Shown piece by piece: positions 34,749-46,812 of a stretch of DNA of 64,000 nt. The stretch covers positions 186,001-250,000 of the forward strand of contig JAFEMH010003629.1 of assembly GCA_022495995.1 (NCBI GenBank). The letters are read 5' to 3'. The notes below the pieces were generated by a model that was given only the letters and a program-made list of their open reading frames with translations, was not told where the DNA came from and made no database searches. This DNA is from Adenophora triphylla var. japonica. Taxonomy: Eukaryota; Streptophyta; Magnoliopsida; Asterales; Campanulaceae. Within the stretch, counting starts at the first letter, position 1. Every line of letters begins with the position of its first letter. The translations under genes were made by a program, and so were the position numbers.

Positions 34749-35032
34749 CTCCCTCCGTCCAGTTACATACTTCACACTTTTTATTTTGGGCGTCCAATTA
34801 CATACTTCACACTTTGTTTCTTTCCCAAAATGGAAAGGAATCTTTACTAGTCCCTCCACTCATTCTCTCTCCTACATTATTTTAATACTCACAACACCAT
34901 TATAATTTACTATTCCCTCCACTCATTCTCTCTCCTATTTGAATTTCACACTCACAACACTTTCAATATAATACTTACTCCTTAATTTACGTGAGTACAG
35001 TAAATGTGAAGTAACTACTTGGACGGAGGGAG
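34749..35032. mobile_element. Stowaway MITE
   Basis: It begins CTCCCTCCGTCCAGTTACAT and ends ACTTGGACGGAGGGAG, flanked by TA (34747-34748, 35033-35034). It shares the CTCCACTCATTCTCTCTCC interior with its neighbours. Third of three in 1.1 kb. Confidence 0.92.
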
Positions 35033-36202
35033 TATGAGTTACATTTTACTATAATATATAATACAGTATATAGTATAAATGACACTCCTTCTTTTTACAG
35101 TACAATGAACAGTTTTAAGTGTCAAATTTTTCATTTTATCCTCACTAAGTTATCCTTTTTTCATTTCGCCCTTTTAAAAAAAAAAAAATTTAACTAAAAA
35201 AAAAAAAAAATTGAACACAGACTTTTACTAGTTTATATTATATTTTTAAAAACAGAAATATCCATCCGAATCCAAAAGCTGTTGTGCAAAACCCCAAATC
35301 CGGTTGTACTGATATTTGTCTCCAATATTACCCGTCCATACATTAACATTAGTACCCCTCACTTTATCAGACCTGGCCGCTGCAGTCCAATATTTATATA
35401 TAATGACGAATCTAGAAATATTGGTAAGGGGGTCATGAGTTGACTAGAAAAATTGGAACCATACTATTTTTATTTTTATTTTATTTTATTTTTGAAAAGT
35501 TTTAAATGATGTATATAACCTATTTTTTTATATTTGTGAGTAAAAATATTAATGCCAATAATAATAACAAAAATAATCATAATGGTAATCATGATAATAA
35601 TGTTTATATATAATTAAAATATCTCATTAGCGATAAATAAATAATATTAATTTTAAATGGGCAAGTGAACTCAAATAAACGGTACTAAAAAAATAGAAAC
35701 AAACACCACATAAAAAATTAGTTAGGGTCACCGATTACAAATTAACACATACTTTAATAAAATAAAATTTAACCTTGCAGAAGTAAATGCCAATAACCAG
35801 TGTCTACCACATCAATGACAAATATCACAATAAAAATTAACTGAGGCACTAACGACTAATAAAATAAGATTCGTTAATCAGATATAGAGTTAGGTGGCAT
35901 TTGATTTTTTCAAGTGTTAAGTGCTGAAATCTGATTTCACGTCTGAATTTGGCTGAATTGATAAGAGGTAGCGTCTGAAGACTGATTTCTGAATTACTCA
36001 AACTGTTTGAATATTCATCGGAATTCACATTTAAAATTAATGTTACGACATTTGATGGAGTAGAGAGATGAGATGAATGGTTATTGATATAGTGTTTGGG
36101 TTGGATATTTTTGAAATTACGAGTTTATGGAAGAGATATATATGAAAAAATCAATTAAGAGAAAAATAAGTGATAGTTTTACATCATAATATGACCCCCG
36201 GA
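35033..36202. other. AT-rich intergenic DNA
   Basis: No coding, RNA or complete element is recognised. Poly-A and poly-T runs occur near 35175-35215, and AATAATAATAA-like sequence near 35550-35650. 35890-36050 has short GATTTCTGAATT-type words that could be a decayed hAT-like MITE, but no ends were found. Confidence 0.5.
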
Positions 36203-36655
36203 TGTTGGAACATTTCTATTCCAATAACCTCAAAAACACTCAAGTATAGATTAAGTAAGAGAAGAAAAAGAAAGCGGAAGCGCAATACCTGTTGAGTCCA
36301 TCTTGATGTTCTTGAAGAGAGAAGAAAGAATGTTAGGGAATGAAGTTCTTCTAAATGATAGTGCCCACACTTGATCTTCTCAATGGATGAAGATAATTTT
36401 ATGACTGAATTTTATTAATGCAACAAGTGTCTCTAATGGTTGATGGATAACCTTTATATAATAAGAGAAAGGGCACTTCATTTAGGGACTACACCCTTTC
36501 ATAAAGATGGTGGTGTGAAGTTACCATTATGCCCATCATTTAATGGTACTTACACCTAATGGAATTCTACATATTTAATCTATACTTTAACTTTATTAAA
36601 TGATTATAACATATGGAATTTAATTAACACATATTAATTAATCCATGTTCTAACA
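36203..36655 (-). repeat. Copia-C 3' LTR, complete (453 bp)
   Basis: It has TG...CA ends: minus-strand TGTTAGAACATGG at 36655 and GTTCCAACA at 36203. Its sequence is the reference that shows how the 5' LTR is split. Matching segments are found at 42335-42488 and again at 52982-53166. The minus-strand purine tract GTGGGAGAT abuts it. Confidence 0.93.
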
Positions 36656-37005
36656 ATCTCCCACTTGAATTACAGAATATGTGTCTTTGACTTAATAAAT
36701 TTCTTTAATAATTTATAATATGAATGACAACCCTTATGTGCACTTTTATTGTCATCCAACACAATCTCGTCCATTAGTCTTATAAGTATAGGGACTAAAG
36801 GGACAGTCGTTGTAATTGATTCGCAACTAAATCCACATTAATCACATATATATATCCAACTAAATGACATAGATTAAGTATAGATATATAGCATGAAATA
36901 TTCAATGAATATAAAAAAATGTATATATATTCTCCAACTAATCATACTTAACCAAAATGAGATCAATATGTAAAACAAATATAAACAACACAAACTCCCA
37001 CTGAT

Positions 37006-38459
37006 TTAAGCATTATCAAAAGTTATTACACCCATATGAGCAACATGTTCGTGAAAAACTGAAGGAGATAATGCCTTAGTAAATGGATCCGCTAACATGG
37101 AATTTGTCCCTATGAGTTGTATATCTATTTGTTCATTTTGTACTCTTTCTCTTACAACAAGAAACTTAATATCTATATGTTTAGATTTTGATGTACTCTT
37201 GTTGTTGTTGGAGTACAACACTGCGGCCCGATTGTCACAATATAACTTAAGCGGTCTTTCAACACCTTTGACAATTCGCAGTCCTTCAATGAATTTACGC
37301 AACCATATAGCTTGATTGAATTCCTCGTAGCAAGCAACAAATTCGGCTTCCATGTTGGAGGAAGTTACTAATGTTTGCTTGGCACTTTTCCAAGATACCG
37401 CTCCACTAGCTAATGTGAAAACGTAACCGGATGTCAATTTTCGACTATCTTGGCACCCAGCAAAGTCGGAATCGGAATAACCAACGATCTCAAGATGATC
37501 CGACTTTGTATATGTAAGCATGTAGTCCTTTGTGTTTTGTAAGTACCTCATCACCCTTTTGGCTTTAACCCAATGTTCTTTTCCCGGATTGCTTTGGTAT
37601 CGACCAAGCATGCCAACAATAAATGCAAGATCTGAATGAGTACAGACTTGTGCATACATTAAGCTTCCTACTACCGATGCATATGGGATTTCTTCCATAT
37701 ACTTGGATTCAATATTATTTTTAGGACATTGTTTTAAACTGAATTTATCTCCCTTAGAGACAGGGGTGTCATGTGGTTTATAATTTTCTATGCTAAACCT
37801 TTGTAATACCTTCTCTATATAGCTCTTTTGTGATAATCCTAAAATATCTCGTGAACGATCGCGATGTATTTGAATTCCTAATACAAAAGAAGCTTCACCA
37901 AGATCTTTCATCTCAAATTTGTTTGAGAGAAATTTCTTAGTTTCTTTAAGAAGGTCCTTATCATTACTAGCAAGTAAAACATCATCCACATACAAGACCA
38001 AAATTATAAACCTACTCCCACTGAACATATGGTACACACAATATTCACCAAGATTCGTTTCAAAGGCAAATGAAAGAATAACTTGGTTAAATTTTAAGTA
38101 CCATTGACGAGATGCTTGCTTAAGCCCATAAATGGATTTCTTAAGTTTACAAACTAGTTGACTAGTTTGATCTGAATCAACACCATTTCTAGTTTCTTCA
38201 TATAGATAGTTTCCTCAATGTCGTCATTGAGAAAAGCTGTCTTTACATCCATTTGATGAAGCTCAAGATCAAAATGTGCTACTAATGCCATAATGATCCT
38301 AAAAGCATTTTTAGAGGATACTGGTGAAAATGTTTCTTTGTAATCAATGCCTTCTTTTTTAGTAAATCCTTTCGCGACAAGACGAGCCTTATGTCTTTCC
38401 ATATTACCTTGTGAATCCCTTTTGGTCTTAAAAACCCATTTACACCCAATGGGTTTCAC
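37006..38459 (-). pseudogene. Copia-C reverse transcriptase and RNase H
   Basis: 38459-38154 encodes the RT start (GCKWVFKTKRDSQGNMERH, ARLVAKGFTKKEGIDYKETF, MDVKTAFLNDDIEETIYM). The frame then breaks around 38040-38154 (LYGLKQASRQWYLKF is readable in another frame). 38037-37006 is one long frame with LYVDDVLLASND (catalytic), GSLMYAQVCTHSDLAF, GYSDSDFAGCQDSRKLTSG, TSSNMEAEFVACYEEFNQA and LYCDNRAAVLYSNNNKSTSK. It ends at a stop close to the 3' LTR. About 350 bp without genes separates it from that LTR. Confidence 0.92.
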
Positions 38460-38493
38460 ATTCTTAGGTAATGGGACAAGATCCCAAACGTCA

Positions 38494-39620
38494 TTAATTA
38501 TCTGTCATGGATTTTAACTCTTCATTTATGTCATTAATCCACTTATGAGAATTTGGACCACTAATGGCTTCATGGAAGGTGATTGGTTCATCTCCCACTA
38601 AACCTAACGGTTCCTCATTCTCGGCAAGATATACATCATAATAATTCGGAATAGCACTCCTTCTTGCTCTATTAGATCTTCTTAAGGGCACCGGTTCATC
38701 TTAATTTTGAGGTTGTTGATTTTTCTCATCAACATTTTCATGTTGTTCATTAATAGGAGAATTAATGTTATTTTGAATTATATGTTCTTGTCGAATTTCA
38801 GGCACAAGTGCTTGATTTTCGATAGGAACTATAGGACGAGGTATATAAATGGATTCCTCCTCTAACTCTTCAAATTCAAAATCACTGTTCAAATTTTCCT
38901 CTCTAAAATCAACATCCTCAAAAACCTAGCATTTCCTATCTCGAAAAATGTTCTAATTTTTGGGTCATAGAATTTATATTCCCTAGATCTCTCAACATAC
39001 CCTACAAAATAGCTACTAACTGTTTTAGGGTTCAGTTTGCCTTCATTAGGCCTATAAGTCCTAGCTTCTGCTAGACACCCCCATACATGAAGATGATTTA
39101 AGGACGGTTTCTTATTCGTCCATAACTCATAAGGGGTTTTGTCGGTAGCTTTTGAAGGAGCTCTATTGAGAATATAAGCTGCGATTTTTAATGCTTCGCC
39201 CCATAATGAGTGAGGTAAAGAAGTACAAGAAATCATACTTCTTACCATATCCTTAAGGGTTCTATTTCGTCTCTCGGCTACACCATTCATATTGGGTTTC
39301 CCCGGCATGGTGTAGTGAGGGACAATCCCACACTCTTCTAAAAAACGAGCAAAGGACCCGGACGTTGTTCTCCCGAACCGTCATTCCGTCCGTAGTATTC
39401 ACCACCACGATCGGATCTAACGTTCTTAATAGTCTTTCCAAGTTGATTTTCAACTTCGGCCTTAAAAGACTTGAAAACGTCTAAAGATTGAGACTTTTCA
39501 TGAAGCAAATAAATGTATCCATAACGAGAGAAATCGTCTATGAACGTGATGAAATATGTTTGACCGTTCCATGAAGGGGTAGTGAACGGTCCACATATAT
39601 CCGTATGAATAAGTTCTAAG
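38494..39620 (-). pseudogene. Copia-C integrase and integrase-RT linker
   Basis: 39308-38889 carries PNMNGVAERRNRTLKDMV (catalytic Glu region), LWGEALKIAAYILNRAPSK, TPYELWTNKKPSLNHLHVW and SYFVGYVERSREYKFYDP. Upstream pieces up to about 39620 encode the DDE core in broken frames (for example VKNVRSDRGGEYYG across the break near 39420). 38892-38494 is the Glu/Asn-rich linker ending in RRSNRARRSAIPNYYDVY, then the start of RT. Confidence 0.87.
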
Positions 39621-39624
39621 ACGT

Positions 39625-40278
39625 TTAGGTTCTCAAGGATTCTGTGCCTTTAGTGTTTGTAAATTTCCCTTTAAGGCATTCAATACAAAAGTTATTTTCC
39701 GGAGTATCAAGTTTGTGTAATATTCCCTCAGACACAAGCTTGTCAATTCTCCTTTTAGAGATATGACCCAAACGCCTATGCCATAAGGTATAATAATTTT
39801 TACTTGAAAACTTTCGTTTTGTGCCTCTAGAGTTAGTTTCATTATTATGTGACTCATTTATTGAATTGACTGTGTCAAGCAAATAAAGATTATCAACATA
39901 AGATAAAGTACTAGTACCAAAAAGTTTTGAATTGAAATATAAATCACATTTATTAATACCAAAGTAACAGGAATATCCTTCCCTATCTAAGGTAGTGATT
40001 GAGATCAAATTCCGTCTAAAAAACGGTATAATAAATGTATTATTCAAAACTAAAAAATATCCAGTACTTAAAGATAATCTAAATATACCTATGCCTACAA
40101 CTTCCACCGGCTTTCCAGCTCCCATGTAGATATATCTTTCATCTTCATTGGGTGTTCGGTAGTTCAGGCAACCTTGCATACATGAACTTATGTGAGTTGT
40201 TGCACCGGAATCCAACCACCATGTATACGAAGGAATTGAAACTAAATTTGCCTCAGTACAAACAAGGCCAAATAACAT
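39625..40278 (-). pseudogene. Copia-C protease and GAG-pre-integrase segment
   Basis: A 217-codon frame starts near TWWLDSGATTHISSCMQGC, with the retropepsin DSG. It continues with FFRRNLISITTLDREGYSC and ends in the integrase zinc-binding HHCC region (LWHRRLGHISKRRIDKLVS ... CIECLKGK). No internal stop. The polyprotein breaks on both sides. Confidence 0.9.
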
Positions 40279-40299
40279 ACCTTTCTTAATTCGTCAATT

Positions 40300-41090
40300 G
40301 CGATACTTAGGGCAGTCATTCTTCATGTGAGTAAGGTCCTTGCAAAAGAAGCATTTCTTTACTTTATGATCATTGAATGATCCTTTAGGCTTCTTAGTTG
40401 CAACCGCAATCTCCTTCCCCTTTTCTCTTTATCCCACGAGAAGAGGTAGATGCTAAATGAGCACTTTCGGGCTTTATTTGTTTCAACCTATCTTCCTCCT
40501 CCATTACATGTGAAATTAATTCATTAATATTCCACTTGTTCTTTTGACAATTATAGGTCGTTTCAAAATGACCAAATTGCGGAGGGAGAGAAATTAAAGC
40601 CAAATGCACAAGCAAGTCTTCCGATAAGTCCAACTTGAGTGCCTTTAATTTTGTTGATAGGTGAAACATTTTCATTATGTACTCCCTTAAGCTTCCATTA
40701 CCTTTATACCTCATGGAAACAAGCTTCCTTAAGGTAGCACTTGTTTCCGATTTCTCACTTTTTGCAAAGCGTTCCTCTAGGGTATCCAGAAAACCTTTAG
40801 CACCAACATCCTCGGAGACACTGTTCAGAAATGTCTCCGGGACTGCATTTCTCATGATACTTAGGATCACGCGATTAGAACGGTTCCACCTCTCTAGACT
40901 TAAGCGGTCTTCCGTAGTGCTTTTGTCAATAAGAGGGTGGGACTTGGTTCTCTTAATGCGAGATCAAGGTCCATACATCCTAAGATCATTGTCATCTTAT
41001 TTTTCCAAGTTTTAAAATTAGTCCGGGTAAACATCGGAACATTGTTCACGGCAGTAGTTATAGAAGAAGCATTAATCAAATCTGTTGGTA
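40300..41090 (-). pseudogene. Copia-C gag with zinc knuckle
   Basis: Near 41080-40935 the minus strand encodes NFKTWKNKMTMILGCMDLDL, the N-terminal gag motif, followed by a frameshift. 40870-40394 is the UBN2 core (MILSIMRNAVPETFLNSV, KLVSMRYKGNGSLREYIMK). After a break near 40394-40430, the zinc knuckle CFFCKDLTHMKNDC (CX2CX4HX4C) is at about 40315-40360. Confidence 0.87.
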
Positions 41091-41708
41091 AAGAACATAG
41101 AATGAATACAAAACATGTATAAGTACTACATAATGATTAATTATATCAAATGAATTTCATCAAAAAGATAATTAACATGACATCAAAACTAATCTTTGGA
41201 TTGCGAATTGATTCATAATTTAAATTATCTTAGGGTAATAAATGACTTTAAACAATACATTTCAAATACTTGCCTTCCTTTGGGCCGATTCAAGTATAAA
41301 AAATGTCCTAATATTTAACGTATTTGTTACCCGGTAAAAAAGAATATAAATAGTTCATTTTAAATACTCGCCTTCCTTTGGGATGGTTCAAAGTATTCAA
41401 AATAACGAAACGTTTTATTCAATTACTACCCCATGAATGCAAATATTTAGTCAATAACAAGATCTCCTTTGGGAAATTCATGTTACCACATATCAATAAG
41501 AACATTCATCACTTTAACAAATTTGCATTTAAATAACGTAAATTACTTTGGCAACAATATTATTTAAACAATGAATAAATTTGTTTAAGCATACAATTAA
41601 TCATACTTTAGGGCACAAATTAATGTATATTTTACTCAAATAATGAATGAAAATTGATCAAAATAGCAAAATATTGAAAAATTGAAAATCTGGCCAAAAT
41701 AAGTCTTG

Positions 41709-41952
41709 CTCGGCCGAGTCAAGAAAAGTGCTCGGCCGAGCAAAAGATTCCAGAGAACATCCCTTTTGACTCCCTTACGCTCGGCCGAGTCCTTAGGGGT
41801 GCTCGGCCGAGTCCTTATGGGTGGTCGGCCGAGCACTTTCCTTGACTCGGCCGAGCATCACGACCGTTGGATGCCGCCTTTTCAATTAATTTCAAACGTT
41901 GTGCTGATACAAATGGGGTGCTCGGCCGAGTCAAGGGGTGTGCTCGACCGAG
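41709..41952. repeat. Cluster of CTCGGCCGAG palindromes in the Copia-C leader
   Basis: Exact CTCGGCCGAG copies lie at 41709, 41731, 41780, 41802, 41846 and 41921, with one-mismatch copies at 41824 (GTCGGCCGAG) and 41943 (CTCGACCGAG). Several are joined by TCAAG or TCCTTA(T/G)GGG spacers, as in the Copia-A LTR cluster at 3665-3874. The two elements are otherwise of different families. Confidence 0.92.
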
Positions 41953-42320
41953 CAGACCCTGAATATCAAATTTTCCAGATTTTTACTAACAATTCTTAAC
42001 TTAGTGGTGAATCATTATTCAACCAAAGCAAGTAGATCCGCATACTCACAACACATTTTTAAATGCGTGGCTATGCATTTGAATAAACTCACAACGCATT
42101 CAATGATGGTGGCTATGTTCAAAATGGGATAATCTTACATTAAGAATTGAAAGCCTTTTGAGTAAATCAAAATTTAGAATTTAGAATTTAATACAATACT
42201 CTAGAAATGAATTAGAGTATTCACATAACATCATAACGTAATGATTTCAACAGGATTAAATAATCAAAGTAAAGCAAATCATATGCTATAAGAATTCAAA
42301 CTTAATCCAAAATTTGAGAG

Positions 42321-42332
42321 GCTCTGATACCA
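42321..42332 (-). other. Copia-C primer binding site
   Basis: On the minus strand, TGGTATCAGAGC follows the LTR end (CA) after three bases. It is complementary to the 3' end of plant initiator-Met tRNA, the usual Copia primer. Confidence 0.9.
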
Positions 42333-42334
42333 AT

Positions 42335-42488
42335 TGTTGGAACATTTCTATTCCAATAACCTAAAAAACACTCAAGTATAGATTAAGTAAGAGAAGAAAA
42401 AGAAGGCGGAAGCGTAATACCTATTGAGTCCATCTTGATGTTCTTGAAGAGAGAAGAAAGAATGTTAGGGAATGAAGTTCTTCTAAAT
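42335..42488 (-). repeat. Copia-C 5' LTR, first part
   Basis: It matches 36203-36355 of the 3' LTR with a few substitutions up to TTCTAAAT, where SIRE-B is inserted. The LTR resumes at 52982 with TAAATGATAGTGCCC. Confidence 0.92.
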
Positions 42489-43471
42489 TGAAATTGTCTA
42501 TGGCTAAGAACTTATGAGACGAAACTCACAAGGTGAGATAAAACTCACGGGTGTTGTTCTTAGTGTTGATGACACTAACAACAACACATTCACCAATTCT
42601 AGAAAAAGCACAAATCAATAGAAATAAATATAATTTGCAGCGGAAGAATTAAAGCAATACACAAGAATATAATTTTTATCAAGTTATATAAATATATAAC
42701 TTGATGGGTGCCTAAAAGGCAAGACCTTTCTATTAATAATATGAATTAAATACAAGGTCGAGGTTGTTCCTTAATGATAAACGAACCCTGATATAAGGAA
42801 CAACATACACGAATTCTCTCAGTAAATAAACACTCAAAAACCTCACAAAAATATAAAAATCTATATGAAATATTCGAGTGTTGGACAAAGTGTTGCCGAC
42901 ACGGAATGGCAACACTTGAGAGCGAGAATTCTACTTTTCTTGTGCAGATTTGCGTTTTACGAATTGGATGATCTTCAATGAAGATCCACCGCACTATTTA
43001 TAGGCCACAAAGTCTTGGAGCCTACTCAAATGATCGCCAACGGCCTTGAGTTTGTTTCCTCATTTTATGCCTTCTCGCCTTCATTGTAGGAGACCTAGTC
43101 TTCTCTTGCTTCTCATGCTTGTACCTCTTAGCTTTGATTGCCTTGTACTCTGACTTGTTCTCCCCCAGAATAGCTGAATAAAATATCTCTTTGCTTGGTC
43201 ATAAATTAAACAAATAAACACATGTTTATTTGTTAATTCCTCCTCTTCGTAATTCTCGCCTGGGCATATTCTCGTTGATTTCAAGCTCATTTTAAGGTGA
43301 CTAACTACTGTTATATAAACATTAATTTACCCATTAATATTTGTGAAAAATACAAGCAGCTAACTCAGTGTTGCCAATTCCAAATGGCAACACTTTTGGC
43401 AACACCAGTGGCAACACTGGTTTGCAACACTTGGGATGACATTCATGACAACACATGATCTAACATTAACA
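42489..43471 (-). repeat. SIRE-B 3' LTR
   Basis: 983 bp, matching 52001-52981. The minus-strand TATAAATA box is at 42995-43002. The purine tract GGGGGAGATTG lies next to its inner end at 43471. It contains several GTGTTGCC/GGCAACAC pairs (42897-42925 and 43366-43455). Confidence 0.95.
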
Positions 43472-43909
43472 ATCTCCCCCATAGTTACTGATTTCTTCAC
43501 AAAATACCAATGTGATGATCTTTTCAAAAACAGTTAGTCAAACTTAACTAAAACCACAAAAAATGCCACGAGATTTTGATAGTGGCAACATCAACCTTCA
43601 GGCAATGTTTTGAAATATTTTTCAATCCAAAACATCAACCATTAAGCAAATGAAGTATCAAAATCTTTACAAAAATCTCCCCCTTAATACCCAATTTAAT
43701 AATTAAATAAACTAACTATTAAATTCAAAACAACCAACCAACCATTAAACAAAAACCATCCACCAAGTTTTGAAAAAAATTCCAGCCGAAACAAAGAAAA
43801 AAAATAAACAGAAATAAAATTTGTTTAAGCATTACAAACCAAAATAAAACAAATAAAATTGTTTTTGTTCCAAACCACCAAAATCAACCACCATTCAAAC
43901 CAACCATCT
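43472..43909. other. SIRE-B 3' untranslated region
   Basis: No coding content. AT-rich with AACCAACCA and AATAAA-like stretches, between the env-like stop and the polypurine tract. Confidence 0.6.
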
Positions 43910-45730
43910 TTAAACTGCATTTCCAGCTCCTTCACCTCCCTCTCGTCGTCCCACTTGGCCCAAAGCACCATTCCCAGCTCCATCATCATCATCACGCCTT
44001 GGTGGCTTATCTCCCCCTATTTTGGAAGAAATTAAATCCACCATTTTCATCATGTCAGTGCGCATATCCAACCATCCCTGAATTACTGAGTCAATGTGCT
44101 TCACTTGACCATTGAAAAAATTAAGAATCATCGCAGCATCAACCATTACAGGAGCAGTGTTGCCAGAAGTGTTGCCAGTTTCAGGGGCGACACTTGGGGC
44201 GACACTGCAGTGTGGGCAAGAATGTGAGGAGCATTTGTAACCAAAACCCAAGGTAAATCCCCGTGCCTATCACCTTCGCAAAGTGCTTGGTAATTCGATA
44301 ATACATGTGTCTTTCGTAAAGATTATCACCATTCCAAGGCTTAAGGTTTTGGTACATTAGGACTTGGAAAATAAGGGAAGGAAAAATGAAGGAGGAGGTC
44401 TTTTTCTTCTTAGCCCATGCAGCAAGGTGAGCGAATACAAGTCTCCCAAAATTTACTCTTTGTTTCTTTCCTAATTTATACAACAAATTTGCTTGCTCAA
44501 AGGTTACGGTGTTTTCATTTGCCGTGGGAAGCCAATTTGTTATACATAACTTGTGTAGCACGCTAAACAAAGAAGTGAGATGGGTAGACCTAAAGTGATC
44601 AGACCAAATGGTGATTCTCCCTCCAGTTAAAAAGGTGGCTAAGGCATTAGGATCATATTCCAAACTCTCATCTTCGACATTAGGGAGGCCGAATGCCTTG
44701 TTGATGATCAAGGGATTAAAATCATAGAAATTGCCCCTAACAAAAATCTTTCCATAATGAGGGGTATTCCTATCATCAATATTATCCCTAAGATGAGCAT
44801 AGAAATTCCTAACCACACTTTCAATGTACGATGACACTTTAGTCACCGTAGGCAAAAACATCCTATCCTCCAAAAATTGATACACACCTAACTCCTTGAA
44901 TTGAGTCACATACATATTCTTTTCATTCAGAATTTTCTTCTCAGAATCTTCAACAAACTTATCTAAATTTGTTTCTCCATAAAATTCATCCGAAAGAAAA
45001 GGACGTTCATAAAATCCAAAAGACTCATAATCTGACTTTGTATCCTGAGAGAGATTAGGAGAGTGTACCTCAGGCCATGAAATAGGAGAATACGAAGGAG
45101 AACTCGATTGAGCTTTGGTCTTGGCAGCAGGTGTTGCTTCAGGTGTTGTCATTTCATCGGCAACACTTGGGGCGACACCACCGTAAATTTTCTCGTTTCT
45201 TCTTCAACTTGACCGAAGCTTCAAAGAAGGGTTTCTTCATCTTCCATCCAGGCTTCTTCATCCTCATCAGAAGATGATGAGGGCTCCTTTGTCTCTTTAA
45301 AAGCTGGGTCCGAACCTTCCTCGGACGAAATGTTGAGAGACGAGCTTGAAGAATCCTCCACATTCACGGGATCATCAGCTGTGTTTGAAGGAATCTTGGA
45401 CCTGAACAAGGTTTTGAGCCTCTCTGAAGTACGACGCACTCCACCCCTAAAAGACGAAGAGGCATCAACCGCCTTTCTCTTCTTGGTCTTCTTTTGAGGG
45501 GCGAAGGTGAGCTCTGTGGATGGGGTAGCTTCTGGAAGATTAAGAGGAATGGGAATTTTGGAAGGATCATAGACAACAATGTCTAATGAGGGTGAGGTTG
45601 AGGGTGTGGCCGAAAGTGTCGCAGGGGATATCTCCATTGGAACGGCGACATTTGAGGCAACACTAGAGGGAGCTAGAGGCGAAATTTCCATGGGTGATGA
45701 AATTTGGGGTGAATTTTTGGTGCTTGCCAT
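43910..45730 (-). pseudogene. SIRE-B env-like ORF with plant transposon protein-like domain, broken
   Basis: Three pieces in order: 45730-45221 (MASTKNSPQISSPMEIS, a Pro/Ser-rich and acidic N-terminus with KKTKKRKAVDASS); 45152-44181, with VVRNFYAHLRDNIDDRNTP, YGKIFVRGNFYDFNPLIINK and AFGLPNVEDES (resembling the putative plant transposon protein domain, PF20167 type); and 44251-43910, a short acidic Gly-rich tail. Both breaks fall on GTGTTGCC/GGCAACAC-type copies (45155-45182 and 44157-44220), which translate as QCRPKCRP. No signal peptide or obvious membrane segment. This is the counterpart of the SIRE-A env-like region. Confidence 0.78.
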
Positions 45731-46812
45731 GGAGGATTGAAGAAGAACGAGGAAGACGAAGAACAGGGCAAGGGTTTCGGTTCACCGCCTAGAGAGAGAG
45801 AGAACAACGAGAAGAGAGAGAGTGAGGGTTTAGAGAGGTTTTAATGAGTGAATAGTGGTAGGATTTAATTGATTTGACAATGTCAAATTAATTAAATCTC
45901 CACTTATCTCTCAAAAATCCCAACAAACTCAAGTTGATAAACCGCCATTTTAAAAAAACATTTTTTTTTTTTTATTTTTTTTTTAATTTTTATAATTTTT
46001 ATAATTTTTAATAATAACTAAACATAATTTTAGTAATATCCATAAAATTGTGTTTTTCAAAATTCAAGGAGATGAATTTTAAAAAATAGATATTACAAAA
46101 TTACACTTAGATTGACAAAAATAATAATTTTTGCTAAAAACCTTTTAAATTTCTCAAACTCTAAATATAAGAAAATAGACTTTTGGAAATTTAAAATTTA
46201 ATTAACAAAAACAAAAATAAGAAAATAAAAAATTAATGTAGCATCTACTAATGTGTTACTAGCAATGTTGCGTGACACACAAGGCAACATTTTTAAATAA
46301 AATCCCCTTGATATTTTTTAACATATATAACTATACTTTCTTAGGCAATTTTTAAGCACACTTTACACTTTATTTATTTACAAGGAAGCATCGTAGTAGC
46401 GAGCTCCGTGCCCCGAGTTTTTTATTAAAGTGTAAAGCTACAATTAGTAAGTTTTATACCTTTCAAGTAGGGTACACTGTAGTAGCGAGCTCCATGTCCC
46501 TAATACTTAGTATAAAACACTACATTATATTCCCTTTGGGAATTTTCACAAGCTTTGCCCTTTTTTTTTTTTTAAAAATATCAACAACAATATGAGTGAC
46601 TTTGTCACTTTTTAGCACAAAGGGGTATTTTATAAAAAAATGTTAACCTTAAGAATGTACACATACTAGAACAAAAAGGTCAGTAAATGCCCCCCATTTG
46701 GGATTAAACTAGCTATATTTTTTTTTTTTTTTTAAAAATTTTAAAGATAATGTACAACTCATACAAAGTGTTGCTGACAGTGTTGGTAACACTGAAGGCA
46801 ACACTAACAGAT
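45731..46812. other. SIRE-B spacer between RNase H and env-like ORF
   Basis: Non-coding. Upstream of the env-like ATG on the minus strand is a CTCTCTCTC leader with AAACCCTCACTC (45795-45840). Further on there are poly-T and poly-A runs near 45960 and 46560. The GTAGTAGCGAGCTCC word is repeated at 46393 and 46479 (spacing 86). Confidence 0.6.

Larger units (their letters stand above)
41091..42334 (-). other. Copia-C leader between 5' LTR and gag
   Basis: Non-coding. It contains the primer site next to the LTR (42321-42332), a cluster of CTCGGCCGAG palindromes (41709-41952), and an imperfect repeat of CAAATACTTGCCTTCCTTTGG at about 41263 and 41361. It is otherwise AT-rich. Confidence 0.7.

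Noticed and set aside
35890..36060. Possible hAT-type MITE
   Set aside because: Suggestive TTTGATTTTTTCAAG-like and GAATT words, but no clear terminal inverted repeat or 8-bp duplication.
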